Assembly (NCBI RefSeq): GCF_001657485.1 | Contig: NZ_LXFU01000037.1 | Location: 124,001 to 188,000 of the forward strand | DNA length: 64,000 bases | DNA from: Rhizobium sp. WYCCWR10014 | GTDB taxonomy: Bacteria; Pseudomonadota; Alphaproteobacteria; Rhizobiales; Rhizobiaceae | Direction: 5' to 3' | Part shown: one piece after another, positions 59,764 to 64,000 of the stretch | Layout of the letters: each line of letters opens with the position of its first letter | Position numbering within the stretch: the stretch's first letter is position 1 | Program-made: the position numbers and the translations under genes | Notes under the pieces: generated by a model | What the model was told of the DNA's origin: nothing | Databases searched by the model: none | Seen by the model: only the letters and a program-made list of their open reading frames with translations

Positions 59764-61437
59764 TCAGCCGTTGCCGGCGAGCAGCCGCTTTGCCGCCGCC
59801 CTCGCCTCTTCGGTGACCGAAGCCCCGGCCAGCATACGGGCGATCTCCTCGGTGCGGTCCTTCTGCGCCATCGTCGCGACGCGGGTGGCGATCTTTTCGG
59901 AACCGTCGGCCGACGGTCCTTTGGAAATCAAAAGATGCGTCGCGGCCCGTGCCGCGACTTGCGGCGCATGCGTGACCGACAGCACCTGCACCCGCTCCGA
60001 CAGCCGCTTCAGCCGCTGGCCGATCGCATCGGCCACCGCGCCGCCGACGCCGGTATCGATTTCGTCGAAGACGAGCGTCGGGGCCGATCCGCGATCGGCG
60101 AGCGCCACTTTCAGCGCCAACAGGAAACGCGACAGTTCGCCGCCCGAGGCGACCTTCATGATCGAGCCCGGCCGCGTGCCCGGATTGGTCTGGACATGGA
60201 ACTCGACGACGTCGATACCTTCGGCCAGCGCCTCTCCCGCATCCGTGGTGATCTCGACCATGAAACGGGCGCGTTCAAGCTTCAGCGCCGGCAGCTCGGC
60301 CATGACGGCCTCAGCGAGTGCGGTGCCGGCATGATGGCGCTTGTCGGACAGCGAGCGCGCCGCCGCATCGTAATTTTCCCGCGCCAGGCCGACCTCGGCG
60401 TCGAGCCGAGCAAGCCGCTCCTCACCCGCGTCGAGATCGGCAAGATCGGCGATCATGCGCACGGCAAGCGCCGGCAGTTCGGTGACGGGCACGGAATATT
60501 TGCGCGAGGCGGCCCTGAGCGCGAAAAGCCGCTCCTCCACCCGCTCCAGCTCTCTCGGATCGTATTCGGTCTTGCGCAGCGCCGCCTCGACTTCCATCTG
60601 CGCGTTGGAAAGCTGATCGAGCGCGGCATCGAGCAGCGTCACGGTGTCTTCGAGCAGTCCGGGCGCCTCATGGCTCTTGCGCTCCAGCCGGCGCACCAGC
60701 GAGGCGATATGGGGCACCGGCGAGGCATTGCCGTTCAGAAATTCGGACGCCTCGGCGATATCGCCGGCGATTCGCTCGGCCTTCATCATCTTCTGCCGGC
60801 GATCGGCGAGCTCTTCCTCCTCGCCATCCTGCGGCGAGAGCTTCTCGAGCTCCTCGACCGAAGAGCGCAGATAGTCGGCTTCGCGCGCCGCACTTTCCAC
60901 CTTCTCCCGGTGCTTCTTCAGCGTCCGCTCGCTGTCGCGCCACAGGCGATAGAGCCTGGAGACCTCTGAAACCTCGTCAGTGAGGCCGGCAAAGGCATCG
61001 AGCAGGGTGCGATGCGCATTGGTGTCGACAAGGGCGCGATCGTCGTGCTGGCCGTGGATTTCGACCAGCATCTGACCGGCCTGGCGCATCAGTTGCACGC
61101 TGACCGGCTGGTCGTTGACATAGGCCTTGGTGCGCCCGTCCGCCGATTGCTGGCGGCGGAAGATCAGGTCGCCCTCGTCGTCGATACCGTTTTCACGCAG
61201 GAGTGTGCGGGCGCCGTGTTCCATGCCGACGTCGAACACCGCCGTCACCTGGCCCTTGTCCTCGCCATGGCGCACCAGGTCGCCGTCGCCGCGCCCACCC
61301 AGCGCCAGCGACAGGCTGTCGAGCAGGATGGATTTGCCCGCCCCGGTCTCGCCCGTCAGCACGGAGAGGCCGGTCTCGAAGGCAAGATCCAGCCGCTCGA
61401 TCAGGACGATATCGCGGATCGAAAGCTGGATCAGCAT
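59764..61437 (-). CDS. recN: DNA repair protein RecN
   Basis: RecN is an SMC-like ATPase acting in double-strand break repair. The 557-residue product has Walker A at 29-36 (GETGAGKS) and a long coiled-coil middle (about 155-360). A C-terminal ATPase half carries GELSRFLLALKVALAD and the Walker B FDEIDTGVGG. ATG 61437 gives the family length. It follows bamD by five bases, suggesting cotranscription. Confidence 0.95.
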   Translation of the reverse strand: MLIQLSIRDIVLIERLDLAFETGLSVLTGETGAGKSILLDSLSLALGGRGDGDLVRHGEDKGQVTAVFDVGMEHGARTLLRENGIDDEGDLIFRRQQSADGRTKAYVNDQPVSVQLMRQAGQMLVEIHGQHDDRALVDTNAHRTLLDAFAGLTDEVSEVSRLYRLWRDSERTLKKHREKVESAAREADYLRSSVEELEKLSPQDGEEEELADRRQKMMKAERIAGDIAEASEFLNGNASPVPHIASLVRRLERKSHEAPGLLEDTVTLLDAALDQLSNAQMEVEAALRKTEYDPRELERVEERLFALRAASRKYSVPVTELPALAVRMIADLADLDAGEERLARLDAEVGLARENYDAAARSLSDKRHHAGTALAEAVMAELPALKLERARFMVEITTDAGEALAEGIDVVEFHVQTNPGTRPGSIMKVASGGELSRFLLALKVALADRGSAPTLVFDEIDTGVGGAVADAIGQRLKRLSERVQVLSVTHAPQVAARAATHLLISKGPSADGSEKIATRVATMAQKDRTEEIARMLAGASVTEEARAAAKRLLAGNG

Positions 61438-61442
61438 TGGCC

Positions 61443-62288
61443 TCAGGAACCGAGAAGAAGTTTCTTGCCCGCTGCGGCGATCCACGAGCCCTTGTTTTCA
61501 CGCGGCTCGGCACCGCCGCTCTGCAGCAGCTTGTAGGAATCAGCATACCACTGGCTGTCGGGGTAATTGTGACCGAGAACGGCAGCGGCTGTCTGCGCCT
61601 CGTCGACGATGCCCATGGAGTAATAAGCTTCAACGAGACGCGCCAAGGCCTCTTCGATCTGGTTCGTGTTCGGATATTTCTCGACGACGATGCGGAAGCG
61701 CGAGATCGCGGCGAGATATTCCTTCCGCTCCATGTAGTAGCGGCCGATCTGCATTTCCTTGCCGGCGAGCTGGTCGCGCGCAAAGCGGATCTTGGCCTGT
61801 GCATCGTCAACATATTCGGAGTTCGGATAATTGTCGATGACGGCCTGCATCGCCTCGATCGTCTTGGCCGAGGCGCGCTGGTCCTGCGTCACGTCGACGA
61901 TCTGCTTGGAATAGGTGAGACCGATGAGATACTGCACATAGGCAGCATCCTGGGACTTCGGATATTGCGACATGTAGCGGTTGCCGGAAGCAAGCGCATC
62001 GTCCAGCCGGCCCTGGCGGTATTTGACGAAGGTGCTCATCACAAGCGCCTTGCGCGCCCATTCGGAAAATGGGTTCTCGCGGTCGATCGCGTCGAACTTG
62101 CGCGCCGCTTCCGCCATGTTGCCGGCCTTCATATTGGCAAGGCCCTGAGTGTAGAGCACATCAGGCGGATCGGTTTCGAGACCGAGCTTGGTGATGTCGA
62201 TATCGGGATCCGACTGGCAACCGGAGATCGAGGCGCCTGCGCTGAGCACCAGAAGCGATGCGAACAAAGCGCGCGCTGTCTTCATCAT
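61443..62288 (-). CDS. bamD: Outer membrane assembly lipoprotein BamD
   Basis: BamD is the essential lipoprotein of the BAM complex that inserts outer-membrane proteins. The 281-residue product has a signal peptide with lipobox (SISGC; lipidated C24). TPR-like repeats (about 40-240) include YVQYLIGLTYSKQ and AEYYSMG-like segments. The start is one of two tandem ATGs (62286-62288 and 62283-62285). It lies between lpxC and recN. Confidence 0.93.
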   Translation of the reverse strand: MMKTARALFASLLVLSAGASISGCQSDPDIDITKLGLETDPPDVLYTQGLANMKAGNMAEAARKFDAIDRENPFSEWARKALVMSTFVKYRQGRLDDALASGNRYMSQYPKSQDAAYVQYLIGLTYSKQIVDVTQDQRASAKTIEAMQAVIDNYPNSEYVDDAQAKIRFARDQLAGKEMQIGRYYMERKEYLAAISRFRIVVEKYPNTNQIEEALARLVEAYYSMGIVDEAQTAAAVLGHNYPDSQWYADSYKLLQSGGAEPRENKGSWIAAAGKKLLLGS

Positions 62289-62514
62289 ACCTTCAGATCC
62301 TGCATAACCCATTCGAAAGAACCCCACTGCTGCCGCTCTCTCCACGGCAGCCACGCCTCGCTGGCGTTTCTAGCCACAAATGTGCATCAAGAGCAACGCA
62401 ATGATAAGGCATTAACGCATTTTTGTGGCAGCAGCCGCAGAATGATCGGCTTTTCAACTTCTTCCCGACCTGTGGCGGCCAAGCATCGGTCTATTGCCCA
62501 GACACGCCGGACAT

Positions 62515-62542
62515 AAAAAAACCGCCTCCGGGAAAGAGGCGG
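62515..62542 (-). terminator. Terminator of lpxC
   Basis: On the minus strand the stem CCGCCTC / GAGGCGG with a seven-base loop is followed by seven T residues. It lies 26 bases after the lpxC stop. Confidence 0.9.
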
Positions 62543-62567
62543 CCTGGTCTTGAGAATATGCTGGAGG

Positions 62568-63524
62568 TCATGCCGACCAGGGAGCGAATTCCGAAGCACT
62601 GACCGCGATCAGTTCACGGGCAGCGACGCGCTGGCGCGGCGTCGACGTCTCGACCACCTCGTAGGCGGAGGAATCGGCGAGCAGCGCCTTCAGCGCATTG
62701 GCATTCATCTTGTGACCGCCGCGATAGGAACGGTAGCAACCGATGAACTGGACGCCGGCAAGCGAGAGATCGCCGACGGCATCGAGCGTCTTGTGGCGGA
62801 CAAATTCGTCCTTGGCGTAACGCAGCCCTTCGACGTTGATGACGGTGTTGTCGTCCGAGATGACGACGGAATTTTCAAGCGAGGAGCCGAGCGCGTGGCC
62901 CGACGCCCAGAGACGCTCGACATCGCGCATGAAACCGAAGGTGCGGGCGCGGGAAAGCTCGGTCTTGAAGACCGCGGCGGTCATGTCGCCGGCCCACTTC
63001 TGCCGGCCGATCAGCGGGCAATCGAAATCGATCTCGACTTCGAAGCGCGTACCGTCATACGGGCGGAATTCGCTCCAGGAGCCGCCATGCTCGATTCGCA
63101 CCGGCTTGGTGATACGGATATAGCGGCGCTTGACGCCGAGCGAGACGAGACCAACCTGCTCGATCGCCTCGACGAAGGGCAGCGAACTGCCGTCCATGAT
63201 GGGCATTTCGGAGCCCTGCACTTCGATCAGCACATTGTCGAGGCCGAGAGCATAGACGGCGGCCATGACATGCTCGATCGTCGCGACCGAATGGGCCGGT
63301 GAGAATCCGAGGACGGTGCAGAGGTCAGTATTGCCGACCTGCGAGGAGACGGCTTTGAGTTCGGTGATGTCGCCATTGTCATGCAGGCGCTGGAAAACGA
63401 CGCCGGTGTCCGATTCGGCCGGGTTCAGGGTGATCGAAACGTCAGCGCCCGAATGGACCCCGATGCCCGAAAGCGTCACGGGACGCGATACCGTCGTTTG
63501 AAACCCCAGCAAGCCAATAGCCAT
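62568..63524 (-). CDS. lpxC: UDP-3-O-acyl-N-acetylglucosamine deacetylase
   Basis: LpxC is the committed, zinc-dependent step of lipid A synthesis. The 318-residue product has the zinc ligand H85 in ATIEHVMAAV with E84. The later RHKTLDAVGDLSLAG holds the remaining histidine and aspartate ligands, and the N-terminal half starts GFQTTVSRPVTLSGIGVHSG. The cellular level is controlled by FtsH in E. coli, and the FtsH regulators HflKC are in the same window. It lies between ftsZ and bamD. Confidence 0.96.
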   Translation of the reverse strand: MAIGLLGFQTTVSRPVTLSGIGVHSGADVSITLNPAESDTGVVFQRLHDNGDITELKAVSSQVGNTDLCTVLGFSPAHSVATIEHVMAAVYALGLDNVLIEVQGSEMPIMDGSSLPFVEAIEQVGLVSLGVKRRYIRITKPVRIEHGGSWSEFRPYDGTRFEVEIDFDCPLIGRQKWAGDMTAAVFKTELSRARTFGFMRDVERLWASGHALGSSLENSVVISDDNTVINVEGLRYAKDEFVRHKTLDAVGDLSLAGVQFIGCYRSYRGGHKMNANALKALLADSSAYEVVETSTPRQRVAARELIAVSASEFAPWSA

Positions 63525-63740
63525 AAATTCTGCCTTTTATTCTTCCGTACCGGCGGTCTGTCCGATCGGCACGGTCATCATTCATTCTGCAGAAGGAGCC
63601 GTCGAAAAGACTCCTAGGGCAGTTTCCTTGCGACCATACTTACGTGCGCCGACGCTCCAATCCAAATCACTGTTTCTTTCGCTTTGTTACGAAGTCACAC
63701 GATTGAAATCGCTTGCGAATCGCAGGCTGAAAAACAGCAA

Positions 63741-63764
63741 TGCCCGGGACCTTGATCCCGGGCA
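63741..63764 (-). terminator. Terminator after ftsZ
   Basis: The 9-bp stem TGCCCGGGA / TCCCGGGCA lies 23 bases after the ftsZ stop. On the minus strand it is followed by TTGCTGTTTTT. Confidence 0.8.
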
Positions 63765-63786
63765 TAAACGGTGCCGAAGCACGCAC

Positions 63787-64000
63787 TCAGTTCGACTGGC
63801 GACGCAGGAATGCCGGGATTTCCAGCTGGTCGTCTTCCTGCATCATCCGGGCCTGCGGAACCGCGCGGCCCTGGTCGTCGAGGTTGCCGCGTCGCGGTGC
63901 ATAGAGGCTTGCCTCAGGCGACAGCGGACGGCGCTGCTGCGAAGCGGCCGGCGGTGCGGCGGTCATGTCGGCGGCAACGGCATCGTCGTCGCGGCGGCCA
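63787..64000 (-). CDS. ftsZ: Cell division protein FtsZ (C-terminal part only)
   Basis: FtsZ forms the division ring. Only the last 70 residues are in the window: a disordered Ala/Pro/Asp/Arg-rich linker and the conserved C-terminal peptide LEIPAFLRRQSN that binds FtsA and other membrane anchors. The GTPase domain lies beyond the right edge. The gene ends 263 bases before lpxC. Confidence 0.93.
   Translation of the reverse strand, partial: GRRDDDAVAADMTAAPPAASQQRRPLSPEASLYAPRRGNLDDQGRAVPQARMMQEDDQLEIPAFLRRQSN

Noticed and set aside
59548..60969. A 473-codon plus-strand frame over recN and the frameshifted gene
   Set aside because: It is antisense to recN, whose motifs are complete, and translates to His/Arg-rich sequence without family matches.
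1..64000. tRNA, rRNA genes, CRISPR arrays, prophage and insertion sequences
   Set aside because: No cloverleaf-forming TTCGA-type arms other than in tmRNA, no regularly spaced direct repeats, and no transposase, integrase or phage structural proteins were seen.

Overview
This 64 kb window is a stretch of chromosome from an alphaproteobacterium of the Rhizobiaceae, most likely a Rhizobium of the leguminosarum/etli group. The evidence is the high-GC, densely packed gene order, a two-piece circularly permuted tmRNA gene whose tag (ANDNYAEARLAA) is of the alphaproteobacterial type, an alpha-type SspB beside it, the ftsZ-lpxC-bamD-recN-ligA order, the FtsZ tail, and several families of short nested inverted repeats of the kind scattered between rhizobial genes. 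Almost everything is core or housekeeping. There is no phage, insertion sequence, CRISPR array, tRNA or rRNA gene.

Layout. 1-2.8 kb: 5' part of the acetolactate synthase gene (minus strand) behind an attenuator with a nearly leaderless leader peptide, divergent from a HerA-type ATPase. 2.8-6 kb: a LysE exporter and a dihydrodipicolinate-synthase-family aldolase, divergent from a MocR regulator. 6-13.4 kb: miaA and serB, which diverge with overlapping start codons, then thyA-folA-hflK-hflC-degP on the minus strand. 13.5-15.1 kb: tmRNA, SspB (the adaptor that delivers tmRNA-tagged proteins to ClpXP), a DUF4169 protein and a ribbon-helix-helix protein. 15.3-26.8 kb: a very large AsmA protein, a glycolate/D-lactate-type FAD oxidase, an aldo/keto reductase with divergent LysR, an AbrB-type membrane protein, AraC and DUF2000 proteins, a small membrane protein and an OmpA-family lipoprotein. 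27-34.7 kb: an isolated flagellin gene, an RND efflux pair, a class III cyclase and a VapBC toxin-antitoxin pair. 34.8-39.6 kb: a prkA-yeaH-spoVR stress operon. 40-51.3 kb: a PhnB-like protein, a UvrD/PcrA helicase, an EF-hand protein, nicotinamidase, a RibD-C reductase, a GT-C-type membrane protein, DUF2164, AzlCD exporter and aminopeptidase P. 51.4-56.8 kb: a 57-residue gene behind a sigma-54-like promoter, prmA, a SCO1 copper chaperone, CheW, CreA, a DEDDh exonuclease and a YhhY-like acetyltransferase with a possible leader peptide. 56.9-64 kb: ligA, a frameshifted gene, recN, bamD, lpxC and the 3' end of ftsZ.

Functional themes are protein quality control (HflKC, DegP, tmRNA/SspB, ClpX-related motif), envelope biogenesis and division (LpxC, BamD, AsmA, FtsZ), DNA repair (UvrD, RecN, LigA, HerA), nucleotide synthesis (ThyA, FolA), amino-acid export or acylation (LysE, AzlCD, acetyltransferase) and stress adaptation (PrkA operon).

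No wholly new multi-gene system stands out. The most interesting signals are small: two leader-peptide/hairpin arrangements, a ClpX-adaptor-like tail shared by SspB and the neighbouring DUF4169 protein, a sigma-54-like promoter driving a tiny orphan gene, and an orphan flagellin. All starts were chosen by eye from ribosome-binding sites and family lengths; no alignment or database search was run.
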